From JAYEIA01 sp034659855 (GTDB taxonomy: Bacteria > Bacteroidota > Bacteroidia > Bacteroidales > JAADGE01), in NCBI GenBank assembly GCA_034659855.1, contig JAYEIA010000354.1:1-19202 (forward strand): a stretch of DNA of 19,202 bases. Direction: 5' to 3'. The notes under the pieces are model-generated. The model ran no database searches. It had not been told where the DNA came from and saw nothing but the letters and a program-made list of their open reading frames with translations. Both the position numbers and the translations under genes were made by a program. Of this stretch, positions 1 to 7,055 are shown in pieces; position 1 is the first letter of the stretch, and each line of letters opens with the position of its first letter.

Positions 1-14
1 ATTTTGATTATTTT

Positions 15-103
15 CCGGAGGTTGAGCATGTTGTTTGCAAAACAAGCCCCGAAACCGGTTTTTGCTATTTTATGAGATCGGTTTCGACTTCGCTCAACCT
101 CCG
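15..103. repeat. Family A multi-hairpin repeat, copy 1
   Basis: This intergenic repeat has a perfect 12-bp outer stem, CGGAGGTTGAGC at 16-27 against GCTCAACCTCCG at 92-103. Inside are two smaller hairpins: TTGTTTGCAAAACAA (31-45), and GAAACCG (51-57) against CGGTTTC (79-85). The central block starting TGAGCATGTTGTTTGC recurs near 3266 and 5802. A short reading frame can be drawn through it, but the three copies diverge as structured DNA rather than as protein. It lies downstream of thyA. Confidence 0.8.
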
Positions 104-176
104 AAAGTAAAAAAATATTGCTCTAACGAACTGAATATGTGCTGTTTATATCTTAACTTGACGGCTATGTCGGTAA

Positions 177-207
177 CCCCGTATGCAGGCGTAGCCGGAA
201 TGCGGGG
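177..207. other. Imperfect hairpin downstream of thyA
   Basis: CCCCGTAT (177-184) can pair with ATGCGGGG (200-207) with one G-T wobble. A small GGC/GCC inner stem flanks the loop. It lies 38 bases past the thyA stop codon. The A-rich run follows on the plus strand, so on the thyA strand the U-run precedes the hairpin. It is therefore not a classical intrinsic terminator for thyA, though it may protect or end the 3' side of the transcript. Confidence 0.35.
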
Positions 208-244
208 AAAAATGTAACAAAAAACATATTATTATTGGCCACCT

Positions 245-1039
245 CTATACCGCAACAATACCCTTAATATGCGGGTGAGGGTCATAGCCCGTCAGATTAA
301 AATCATCGTATGTAAAATCAAAAACAGATTTCAGCTCGGAATTCAGTTGCATTTGAGGAAGCGGCCGAACATCTCGAGCAAGTTGTGTTTTTACTTGGTT
401 GATATGATTCAAATAAATATGAGCATCTCCCAGAGTATGAACAAACTCGCCGAGTTCTAATCCGGTTTCCTGAGCCACCATCATTACCAAAAGAGCATAG
501 GAGGCAATATTGAACGGAACACCCAAAAACAAGTCGGCACTGCGCTGATACAATTGGCAAGATAACTTATTGTCGGCAACATAAAATTGAAACAGAATAT
601 GGCAAGGCGGTAAGTTCATTTTATCTAAGTCGCCTACATTCCAGGCACTTACAATATGGCGACGAGAATCGGGGTTTTCTTTCAGGCTGTTGAGTACTTG
701 TTTTAGCTGGTCTATATTTCTGCCGGACTCGGCGGTCCACGAACGCCACTGATAACCGTACAATCGACCGATATGGCCGTCAGAATCGGCCCATTCGTTC
801 CAAATTTTTACTTTGTTCTCTTTCAGGTAACCAATATCCGTATGTCCTTTTATAAACCAGAGCAGTTCATGTATTATCGATTTTATATGAACCTTTTTGG
901 TCGTAATCAGCGGAAATCCTTTTTGTAAATCAAAGCGCATTTGACGACCAAAAACACTCAAGGTCCCGGTACCGGTCCGGTCTTCTTTTTTTATACCATT
1001 ATCAATAACATCTTGTAATAAATTGAGGTAATTTTGCAT
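245..1039 (-). CDS. thyA: Thymidylate synthase ThyA
   Basis: Converts dUMP to dTMP using 5,10-methylenetetrahydrofolate in the cytosol, the de novo source of thymidylate. The protein is 264 residues, the same length as E. coli ThyA, and aligns along its whole length. The catalytic cysteine is Cys146 in LPPCHILFQFYV. The phosphate-binding Arg166 in YQRSADLFLG, Asn177 in PFNIASYALL, and His207/Tyr209 in GDAHIYLNH are all present, as is the N-terminal DRTGTGT loop. It ends in the usual IVAV. The start lies 12 bases after the stop of the upstream M23 peptidase gene on the same strand, so the two are probably co-transcribed. No folA (dihydrofolate reductase) gene lies downstream in the visible sequence. 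Confidence 0.98.
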   Translation of the reverse strand: MQNYLNLLQDVIDNGIKKEDRTGTGTLSVFGRQMRFDLQKGFPLITTKKVHIKSIIHELLWFIKGHTDIGYLKENKVKIWNEWADSDGHIGRLYGYQWRSWTAESGRNIDQLKQVLNSLKENPDSRRHIVSAWNVGDLDKMNLPPCHILFQFYVADNKLSCQLYQRSADLFLGVPFNIASYALLVMMVAQETGLELGEFVHTLGDAHIYLNHINQVKTQLARDVRPLPQMQLNSELKSVFDFTYDDFNLTGYDPHPHIKGIVAV

Positions 1040-1051
1040 AATTGACAGGAC

Positions 1052-2323
1052 TTACAAATTATCGTTAGGGTTATCTGTAACCGGCTTAATTTTAATGCGG
1101 TCAAGTTTTATTTTATAGTGTTGAGCCACCGTAGAGAATTCTTTCATATTCTCTTCTCGAATAGGTTCCACCGGCGGTGATTTCAAATGTAAGGGGTTAA
1201 TATTGCGTCCGTTTTTCCAAACTCGAAAATCCAAATGTGCTCCGGTAGATAATCCGGTACTCCCCACATAGCCAATAACTTGCCCCTGCTTTACACGTAC
1301 TCCGGAATGTATCCCTTTGGCATAGCTCCTAAGGTGCATGTAACCGGTGGTGTACACGCTGTTGTGTCTTATTTTGATGTAGTGCCCGGCTCCTCCGGTA
1401 TAGGAGGCATGAAATACCGTACCGTCACCCAAAGCATAAACCGGTGTGCCGGCCGGTGCCGCATAATCCACGCCGTGGTGAGGACGTACTATTTTCAGAA
1501 TCGGGTGTCGTCGTGCATGCGAAAACCCGGAACTTATTCTTGAATAACTCAAGGGAGCTTTCAGGAATTCTTTTTTTAGTGCCGAGCCGTCAATATTATA
1601 GAAACTCAGAATACTGTCTTGCATAAAAGGAATGGCATATACCGAATCGCCGTAATGTTTGAAGAACGCAGCTTCAATTTCTCCGGTACCTACGATTTTG
1701 TTTTCTACCGTTAATTCGTCCCACAGCATTTTGAATTCATCGCCTTTTTGTAAAGCAAAAAAATCAATAGTCCACGCATAAATCGACGATAATTTGTTGG
1801 CCATTAACGGGTTTACATCTGCATTCTTTAATGCAAACCACAACGCCCCGTTAATAACTCCTCCGGCTTGTTGCGCAGAAATTTTTGTCGGTCTGCTTTT
1901 TTGCTGTACGGATATACTGTCTCTTAAATCAAATATTAAATAATCAATGGCATTTATTTCGTAAATCATACACTCAAGTGCCGAACTGTCGGCCGGCGAT
2001 AAAAACGCATGATAAATATTGCCCCGTTTAATTTTTCTGACATCGAAAACCGGTTTTGTTTTCTCTAATATCTTATGAAAGCGTTGACCGGAAACATTAT
2101 ATTTTTTAAACAATGTACTAAGATACATTCCGGTTTCAATGTGGTGGGTTTCCTGATAAAAATTCTCATACGGAATACCGAATTTTAGAGGGATACTTTT
2201 TTCTTTCGGTTTAGTTTTCTCTATTTTTATGGTCGGGGCAGTTTCAGGCTTTACCTGAAAATAATTCGTAAAAAACACCAAAATAAGGGTCATGCCCAGC
2301 GAAATAATAAGATCTTTTTTCAT
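1052..2323 (-). CDS. M23-family peptidoglycan metallopeptidase
   Basis: A 423-residue envelope protein, probably a zinc endopeptidase that cuts peptidoglycan cross-links. Residues 5-21 form one hydrophobic segment (signal anchor or uncleaved signal). Residues 50-250 form the N-terminal region usual in gram-negative M23 proteins. The LytM/M23 domain covers about 260-390. The first zinc motif is His282-x3-Asp286 (HHGVD), and His330 lies in GYMHL. The second motif reads His363-Leu-Asp365 (GAHLDFRV) where most M23 enzymes have HxH, so Asp would replace the last zinc histidine. I recall this HLDFRV form from other Bacteroidota, so it is probably still active. The C-terminal tail (about 390-423) is charged. 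It precedes thyA by 12 bases. Confidence 0.9.
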   Translation of the reverse strand: MKKDLIISLGMTLILVFFTNYFQVKPETAPTIKIEKTKPKEKSIPLKFGIPYENFYQETHHIETGMYLSTLFKKYNVSGQRFHKILEKTKPVFDVRKIKRGNIYHAFLSPADSSALECMIYEINAIDYLIFDLRDSISVQQKSRPTKISAQQAGGVINGALWFALKNADVNPLMANKLSSIYAWTIDFFALQKGDEFKMLWDELTVENKIVGTGEIEAAFFKHYGDSVYAIPFMQDSILSFYNIDGSALKKEFLKAPLSYSRISSGFSHARRHPILKIVRPHHGVDYAAPAGTPVYALGDGTVFHASYTGGAGHYIKIRHNSVYTTGYMHLRSYAKGIHSGVRVKQGQVIGYVGSTGLSTGAHLDFRVWKNGRNINPLHLKSPPVEPIREENMKEFSTVAQHYKIKLDRIKIKPVTDNPNDNL

Positions 2324-2354
2324 TAATTACATTAAAATGTATAAATTCATACTG

Positions 2355-2362
2355 CAAAGGTC
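2355..2362 (-). promoter_or_regulatory. Possible -7 box for the M23-thyA pair
   Basis: Read on the minus strand this is GACCTTTG, one mismatch from the Bacteroidota TAnnTTTG box. It lies about 30 bases upstream of the M23 gene start. I see no clear TTG at the -33 distance, so support is weak. Confidence 0.25.
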
Positions 2363-2379
2363 GTTCCAAATATTATTCT

Positions 2380-2395
2380 GTCTGTCGATACAGAC
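2380..2395. promoter_or_regulatory. 16-bp palindrome between divergent genes
   Basis: GTCTGTCGATACAGAC is a 6-bp inverted repeat around CGAT, between the divergent M23 and marC genes. It lies just upstream of the possible M23 -7 box, so it could be an operator. No regulator gene is adjacent. Confidence 0.25.
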
Positions 2396-2526
2396 CAACT
2401 GAAATTCCTGCCAAAAGTAAAAAAATTGTTAGAAAATAATTTCATCGCTCAGAAAAATATTTATCCCTGCCGGTTGAAACCATTCCATGTTAAAAAGCAT
2501 TTCATGAAAATTTCATAAAAAACTTA

Positions 2527-2556
2527 TTGCCGTACAAAAAAACTTTCTCACATTTG
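2527..2556 (+). promoter_or_regulatory. Putative marC promoter
   Basis: TTG at 2527-2529, a 19-base spacer and CACATTTG at 2549-2556 match the Bacteroidota TTG-N19-TAnnTTTG promoter with one mismatch in the -7 box. The predicted transcript would begin about 30 bases before the marC ATG. Confidence 0.4.
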
Positions 2557-2591
2557 CCGGCTGAATTTTTAACCACATTAAATTTAGTTTT

Positions 2592-3239
2592 ATGAATATC
2601 AGCATTGTACATTCGTTTGCAGCCTTTATGGTATTATTTGCGGTAATAGATATTATTGGTTCTATACCCATAATTATAGATATAAAAAACCGCGGCAACA
2701 AGATTGAAAGTTTAAAAATAACTTTGATTTCTTTATTAATTCTTTCCGGCTTTTTAATCGTCGGGGAGGCTCTCCTTGGATTCTTTGGGGTCGATATTGC
2801 CTCGTTTGCCATTGCCGGCTCATTTATCTTATTTTTTCTTGCCATGGAAATGGTATTAGACATCAATGTATTCAAGAATGATACGCCCGGTGGCAGCTCT
2901 ATTGTACCTATAGCCTTTCCTCTGATAGCAGGAGCCGGCTCCATTACAACCTTACTGTCACTACGTTCTCAGTATTCGACGGCAAATATTATGATTGCAC
3001 TTGTTGTTAATATGATTGTCGTATTTGCAGTACTGAAGTCAACCGGAGTAATTGAGCGTGTTCTTGGTGCTACGGGAATTGCCATCATGCGAAAAATATT
3101 CGGTATTATTTTATTGGCCATAGCCATAAAATTGTTTATGTCAAACTTGGCCACCTCCATTGAGTCCAATTTTCCTGAAATATTTGACTACATTCATCAA
3201 AAATCCGCTTTACCGAATCCGAGTATCAACACAAATTAA
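2592..3239 (+). CDS. MarC family integral membrane protein
   Basis: A 215-residue inner-membrane protein of the MarC/UPF0056 family, whose transport substrate is unknown. Despite the name, a role in multiple antibiotic resistance is not supported for the family. Visible features are six hydrophobic segments at about residues 8-28, 40-62, 68-90, 110-130, 137-160 and 175-200; the family-typical DIIGSIPI start; GEALLGFFGVDIASFAIAGS in the second and third helices; and the PLIAGAGSITT motif in the middle. It is a single gene with its own likely promoter. It is convergent with the arsenate reductase gene, and a family A repeat fills the space between their 3' ends. Confidence 0.92.
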   Translation: MNISIVHSFAAFMVLFAVIDIIGSIPIIIDIKNRGNKIESLKITLISLLILSGFLIVGEALLGFFGVDIASFAIAGSFILFFLAMEMVLDINVFKNDTPGGSSIVPIAFPLIAGAGSITTLLSLRSQYSTANIMIALVVNMIVVFAVLKSTGVIERVLGATGIAIMRKIFGIILLAIAIKLFMSNLATSIESNFPEIFDYIHQKSALPNPSINTN

Positions 3240-3265
3240 TTATGAAAAAATAATCTTTTGTATAT

Positions 3266-3347
3266 TGAGCATGTTGTTTGCAAAACAAGCCTCGAAATCG
3301 GGTTTGTTTTTAACAGCAACGGTTTCGTGCCATTATATTCGAGGCTT
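3266..3347. repeat. Family A repeat, copy 2 (truncated outer stem)
   Basis: It shares the block starting TTGAGCATGTTGTTTGC with the copies at 15 and 5795 but lacks the GGAGG outer arm. It forms a different stem, AAGCCTCGAA (3287-3296) against TTCGAGGCTT (3338-3347). It lies between the convergent marC and arsC genes, and its right arm encodes the last residues of the arsenate reductase. In this position it could act as a two-way terminator. Confidence 0.65.
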
Positions 3348-3758
3348 TAATTGTTCGAGATACAGCTGATGAAATGCATCTTTAATTTCATTGCGCACTC
3401 GATAGAATTCGCTTATAATAAATTCAGCGGTTCCGGTTGCATCAGACGGATCATCAAAACCAATATGCAGGCGTGTTTTTACTTGACCCGAAAATGCCGG
3501 ACAGGCTTCATTTGCCCCGCCGCATACTGTAATTACAAAATCCCATGCTTGAGATAAATATTTTTCGACCGACTCGGAGCTGTGTCGGCTGATATCAATG
3601 CCAATTTCTGACATTACCCGGACAGCCGTGGGATTGAGCCTCCCGGAAGCTTCTGTTCCGGCCGATCGCACGCTAAGATTTTTATCAAAGGACTCTAAAA
3701 AGCCGTGAACCATTTGGCTGCGACAACTGTTGCCCGTACAAAGAATTAATACTTTCAT
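3333..3758 (-). CDS. arsC: Arsenate reductase / LMW phosphatase-fold protein, ArsC-like
   Basis: A cytosolic enzyme of the low-molecular-weight tyrosine phosphatase fold. It probably reduces arsenate to arsenite with thioredoxin; some relatives act as phosphatases. The P-loop CTGNSCR gives Cys7 and Arg13. The redox pair Cys79 and Cys86 (VCGGANEAC) matches the two resolving cysteines of the thioredoxin-linked ArsC type. The acid loop is FDDPSDATG near residue 102. Length is 141 residues from the ATG at 3758, which puts the usual MKVLILC at the N terminus. A TTG 15 bases further up is less likely. No arsB, acr3 or arsR is adjacent. The last few codons lie inside a family A repeat, so the C-terminal KPRI may be recent. 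Confidence 0.88.
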   Translation of the reverse strand: MKVLILCTGNSCRSQMVHGFLESFDKNLSVRSAGTEASGRLNPTAVRVMSEIGIDISRHSSESVEKYLSQAWDFVITVCGGANEACPAFSGQVKTRLHIGFDDPSDATGTAEFIISEFYRVRNEIKDAFHQLYLEQLKPRI

Positions 3759-3830
3759 TGACTTAAAATTCAACCGGTTAAAAACATTTTCATTTTATTT
3801 GTTTTGTCTTAGAGGTTGTGATGAAAAAAA

Positions 3831-3858
3831 CTTCACCTTTCACCCCTCACCTTTCAAC
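3831..3858. repeat. Four-unit heptamer tandem repeat
   Basis: On the minus strand the units are GTTGAAA, GGTGAGG, GGTGAAA and GGTGAAG (consensus GGTGAAA). It continues directly from the family B core at 3851-3883 and overlaps its end. Confidence 0.6.
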
Positions 3859-3883
3859 TTTATAACTTTTTAAACTGAACTCA
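3851..3883 (-). repeat. Family B stop-proximal repeat, copy 1
   Basis: Read on the minus strand this begins TGAGTTCAGTTTAAAAAG. The 33-base core is identical, by eye, to the first 33 bases after the DUF2378-like gene at 14682. It starts 4 bases after the stop codon of the phosphatase-fold gene and in the same sense. Confidence 0.75.
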
Positions 3884-3887
3884 TCCC

Positions 3888-5516
3888 TTAATCCGTAATT
3901 TCTGTCAATGGTTTTCCGGTAGAAGCACTTGGCATTGAAATACGCAATACGGTAGACAAGGTCGGTGCTAAATCCGTCATAGAAGTCTTTTGAGCACCGG
4001 ATCCGGGCTTAACTTTCCATCCGTAAAAAATAAGCGGAACATGTAAATAATTTCGATTACCGGATTTTAAGAAGTTCCCTTTACTGTCTATTGTTCCCGG
4101 CTTAAATTCAATAAGCACATCCGGTGAACGCTTGCGAAAAAACTGCCTGCGAGCCTGCCCCGAATGCCCGGTCTGATATTTCCCGGAAGCCAATGCCGTG
4201 GCAGTATATACTCCGGAAACTCCCGTAAAATCGATCAAAAATTCAGCGGCTTTATTTTCGAGTTCCTCGGGATTGATGCCGGCTTTGCCCACCACATCTT
4301 GATCAAAATAGATGCCGTTTTTTGTAAATTTTTCAATCAGAAAACTCTTGTCATAAATTGCTTTCAAGTAGCTTTGGGTAAGAAACACCGCCCCTTTACT
4401 ATTAAACTTGTGAACCGGCAAATTAACATCCGCCAAAAAATTGGGAGAATCCTCGGTGCCTCCGTCTGAAGTGAGGTAAACCAAGACGTTTTGAAGTCCG
4501 ATATAATCATCAATAAAGTCTAAGAGAAATTTCAGTTCCTTGTCCAACCGTATATAAGCATCTTGAACTTCTACCGAACGAATGCCGAATTTCGCGGCAA
4601 TGTCTGCATTGGAGGTAAAACTGACCGTTAATAAATCAGGGAAATCATCTTTCCCCAGGCGCTTGTTTACAATGGCAGATACAGCCAATTCTCGAGTAAT
4701 GGTGTTGCCGTATGGCGTTGACTTTATCAACTCATAGTACCCGTTTTTATATTTCATCTGACTTAAATCGTAAGGAAATGTATGTTTGTTCCCGTGAAAG
4801 CCTTTTTCATAGTCATTATCGTCCCCCAAGCTGGCATTATATTCGGTGAGCGAAAGATAGGTATCCCAAGTTTTATCCATGTAAACCGAGGATAAGTTTT
4901 TGTCATTAAATCGTTCTATCCACAAAGGTAGTTTTTCTTGATAATAGCTGCCGGTATGCCACAAGCCCGATTCTACATTGTACCAATAGGCTCCGTTTCC
5001 GGAAAAGCCGGCCGAGAGTATGGCCGAGTAATCTTGCATAGAGATACTGTACACCATGGATTGTTTAAAATTTGACAACCTTAATTCGTCAGCCGTCGTA
5101 GAACACATCAAATTTACCGGTGAAACTTTAGACGAATTGATTCCTACACTTAGTCCGTGCTGTTTTTTATCTTCAACACAATAAATATCTGATTTCTTTA
5201 ACTGATTGTACCATTTGTCGCCAATAATTCCATGCACTTCGGGGTTGGCTCCCGTCGCCATGGTGGCATATGCCGATGAAGATTCGGGGTACAAATAATC
5301 GTAGCTTGCATTTTTATAAAACATACCCTCTGAAATCAGCCGTTTAAAACCGCCTTCTTCAAATTTGTCATAATATCTCCAAATAAAATCAGTACGCATG
5401 CCTTCCACAACAATTCCCAGAACCAATTTCGGTTTATCCGGAGCATTTCTGTATTGGGCTGATGCATTTATGCTTAAGACAGCAAATAGTAGGGTATAAA
5501 TAACAAATGACTTCAT
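3888..5516 (-). CDS. PafA-like alkaline-phosphatase-superfamily protein, probable pseudoenzyme
   Basis: A 542-residue protein with a signal peptide (cut probably after ASA at residue 20), so periplasmic or outer-surface. It aligns end to end with the Bacteroidota phosphatase PafA (GIVVEGM near 34-40, HGIIGDKWY near 95-103, FTSNADIAAKFG at 300, VLVYLTSDGG at 345, HVPLIFYGW at 492, SMTDLAPT at 512). Compared with PafA as I remember it, key positions differ: the zinc ligand Asp38 is Glu, the nucleophile Thr79 is Ser, Asn100 is Asp, Lys162 and Arg164 are Gln and Tyr, His309 is Lys, His353 is Gly and His486 has no counterpart. Asp305 and Asp352 seem kept. A two-zinc centre is therefore unlikely. 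It may be a binding or structural protein. The family B repeat follows its stop. Confidence 0.85.
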   Translation of the reverse strand: MKSFVIYTLLFAVLSINASAQYRNAPDKPKLVLGIVVEGMRTDFIWRYYDKFEEGGFKRLISEGMFYKNASYDYLYPESSSAYATMATGANPEVHGIIGDKWYNQLKKSDIYCVEDKKQHGLSVGINSSKVSPVNLMCSTTADELRLSNFKQSMVYSISMQDYSAILSAGFSGNGAYWYNVESGLWHTGSYYQEKLPLWIERFNDKNLSSVYMDKTWDTYLSLTEYNASLGDDNDYEKGFHGNKHTFPYDLSQMKYKNGYYELIKSTPYGNTITRELAVSAIVNKRLGKDDFPDLLTVSFTSNADIAAKFGIRSVEVQDAYIRLDKELKFLLDFIDDYIGLQNVLVYLTSDGGTEDSPNFLADVNLPVHKFNSKGAVFLTQSYLKAIYDKSFLIEKFTKNGIYFDQDVVGKAGINPEELENKAAEFLIDFTGVSGVYTATALASGKYQTGHSGQARRQFFRKRSPDVLIEFKPGTIDSKGNFLKSGNRNYLHVPLIFYGWKVKPGSGAQKTSMTDLAPTLSTVLRISMPSASTGKPLTEITD

Positions 5517-5631
5517 GCTTTTCTGTTAATATAGTTTATAGCTCTGTATTAGAAATTTTTTCGATTCCTCTTTTCAATACTTAATATCAGCTTGACCGAC
5601 TATGGAGAGCTTGTAAAAAGTTCAAAAGCTA

Positions 5632-5639
5632 CAAAGGTA
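5632..5639 (-). promoter_or_regulatory. Putative -7 box for the phosphatase-fold gene
   Basis: On the minus strand this reads TACCTTTG, an exact TAnnTTTG. It predicts a 5' leader of roughly 110 bases before the ATG at 5516. The -33 TTG is not obvious. Confidence 0.4.
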
Positions 5640-5718
5640 TAATCTTATTTAATATTTTTGCTACGGAAAATAAGGAATTCCGCCGAGACCTGATAATCGT
5701 TCGTTAGAATCAAAAGTT

Positions 5719-5888
5719 GGCTATAGTTTAAAATAAGAGGTGTTTTTTAAAATAGGATGATTATAAGGATTTTACAAGATAATATTCAAATTTACGGAGG
5801 TTGAGCATGTTATTTGTAAAACAAGCCTCGAAACCGGTTTCGGCTCAGCTCAACCTCCGGAAAAACAACATCATTTTAAACTATAGCC
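5719..5888. mobile_element. 170-bp MITE with 16-bp TIRs and 8-bp target duplication
   Basis: The ends are perfect 16-bp inverted repeats, GGCTATAGTTTAAAAT (5719-5734) and ATTTTAAACTATAGCC (5873-5888), with a weaker match for roughly another 14 bases inward. Immediately outside both ends lies the same octamer CAAAAGTT (5711-5718 and 5889-5896), as expected of a target-site duplication. There is no room for a transposase. The interior carries family A repeat copy 3. Eight-base duplications are made by, among others, the ISL3 and IS1595 families; I cannot assign the parent element. It lies between the phosphatase-fold gene and the membrane protein gene. Confidence 0.85.
5795..5859. repeat. Family A repeat, copy 3 (inside the MITE)
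   Basis: The perfect 12-bp outer stem CGGAGGTTGAGC (5795-5806) against GCTCAACCTCCG (5848-5859) is identical to that of copy 1. The interior has the degenerate hairpin TTATTTGTAAAACAA and the perfect palindrome GAAACCGGTTTC (5830-5841). The second loop is shorter than in copy 1, so the stems are kept while the loop length varies. Confidence 0.8.
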
Positions 5889-5984
5889 CAAAAGTTCTAC
5901 AAGCTGTTCTCTATCAAAAAAAAGGATACTTGTCTGCTTATTTTTCTGAGAATTATACACTAACCGGAAAAATATCCGTAAAAC

Positions 5985-6860
5985 TTATTCCTGCAAGTTT
6001 CCTTCTTCACTTTCATGTACAGCTCTGAATTTGTTGTAATATATCCCGGTCAAAATAACAAATCCGAGCGATAAAGCTCCAATACCGGCATTGAAATAGG
6101 GCGGTGCAGATAAAGCTATCCGAATAAATACCACTGCAACAGCCAATGCCGAGTTTCTGAATACAACGGCAAAACTGTGATTATAGCGTAAGGATATAAT
6201 AACCAGCAAAATATCCGTAAAAATAAGAATCGTGTAAAAAATATGGAAAAATTCTAATTGGTTCCCGGTACTAAAGTAGAAACCCAAATCATAAACAGCA
6301 ATGGAAGCAAACACAACAATCATGATTAAAGCAAGCATCTTTTTTACTGCCGTATAGCGATTACCGGTCTCATAAGTACAGGTAATTTTTTGATGTTTTT
6401 GAATTTTCAGATAATAGAAAACTCCCACAAATATGATTAAGGCTCCAAAAGCATCAGAAAGCATATAACTAACCGGAGTCAGGGCAGTATCCCAATGGGA
6501 TATAATATCATATTTTGAAAACTCCTTGAATGCTGATCTCAATAATATCAGGGCCAATATTTCAAATTGCTTGGCTACGGACTTTGAAACAGAATAAGCC
6601 AAAACGAAGACCATGCCTAAAATTTCAACGGCCAAAAGCAAGTGAAAAGTAATTTCTACGGCATCAAAATAGTTTGTGGGCATAAACTTGCTGACAGATG
6701 CCGAAAATTCAAACCAATTATTTAATTGTGTTAATACCAATGAACTGACAAAGACAAAGACAAGTCCTGTGCTAATAAATTTAAACCCTTTGGGGCTTTC
6801 ATAGGCCTTGTAAAGTTTATCAAAAATCTTTGAAGATATCTGTAGTATTTTAGTCTTCAT
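5985..6860 (-). CDS. Multi-spanning membrane protein of unknown function
   Basis: I do not recognise this 291-residue protein. It has a short basic N terminus and then about seven or eight hydrophobic stretches, near residues 26-46, 65-90, 96-110 (weaker, with charged residues), 127-150, 172-194, 203-226, 231-250 and 256-276. The C terminus is acidic (ESEEGNLQE). The segment near residues 232-252 (SALAVAVVFIRIALSAPPYF) loosely recalls PsiE-type small membrane proteins, but the similarity is too weak to name it. It is a single gene. A perfect 15-bp palindrome lies about 60 bases upstream of its start, and the MITE lies about 90 bases past its stop. Confidence 0.8.
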   Translation of the reverse strand: MKTKILQISSKIFDKLYKAYESPKGFKFISTGLVFVFVSSLVLTQLNNWFEFSASVSKFMPTNYFDAVEITFHLLLAVEILGMVFVLAYSVSKSVAKQFEILALILLRSAFKEFSKYDIISHWDTALTPVSYMLSDAFGALIIFVGVFYYLKIQKHQKITCTYETGNRYTAVKKMLALIMIVVFASIAVYDLGFYFSTGNQLEFFHIFYTILIFTDILLVIISLRYNHSFAVVFRNSALAVAVVFIRIALSAPPYFNAGIGALSLGFVILTGIYYNKFRAVHESEEGNLQE

Positions 6861-6919
6861 AACTTTCTTGTTTTAATATTTATAATTTCATCCTAAAGAT
6901 TTATGCATTTTAACCGCTC

Positions 6920-6934
6920 TGTTCTTGCAGAACA
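6920..6934. promoter_or_regulatory. 15-bp palindrome, possible operator
   Basis: TGTTCTTGCAGAACA is a perfect 6-bp inverted repeat around TGC. It lies upstream of the membrane protein gene and downstream of dinB. It looks like a dimeric repressor site. It does not match the E. coli LexA box, and I cannot name a regulator. Confidence 0.3.
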
Positions 6935-7055
6935 TAAACTGACAATAATATCTCATATCTGTGATGACCTTAAATACAAGAAAAAAGAACTAAGCTAAAT
7001 TCTGCAAACCCTGCTTTTCAAATATGCCGGTCGAAATAATTTTTGGAGGAACTCA

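Noticed and set aside
35..217. Short reading frame starting in family A copy 1, and similar frames at 3160-3369 and 5801-6028
   Set aside because: They arise from the palindromic repeat; the sequence outside the shared block is unrelated and ends quickly.
3759..3773. TTG start giving ArsC five extra residues
   Set aside because: The ATG at 3758 yields the family-typical MKVLILC N terminus.
3831..3883. CRISPR-like or satellite array
   Set aside because: Only four degenerate 7-base units with no spacers; it is part of the family B repeat.
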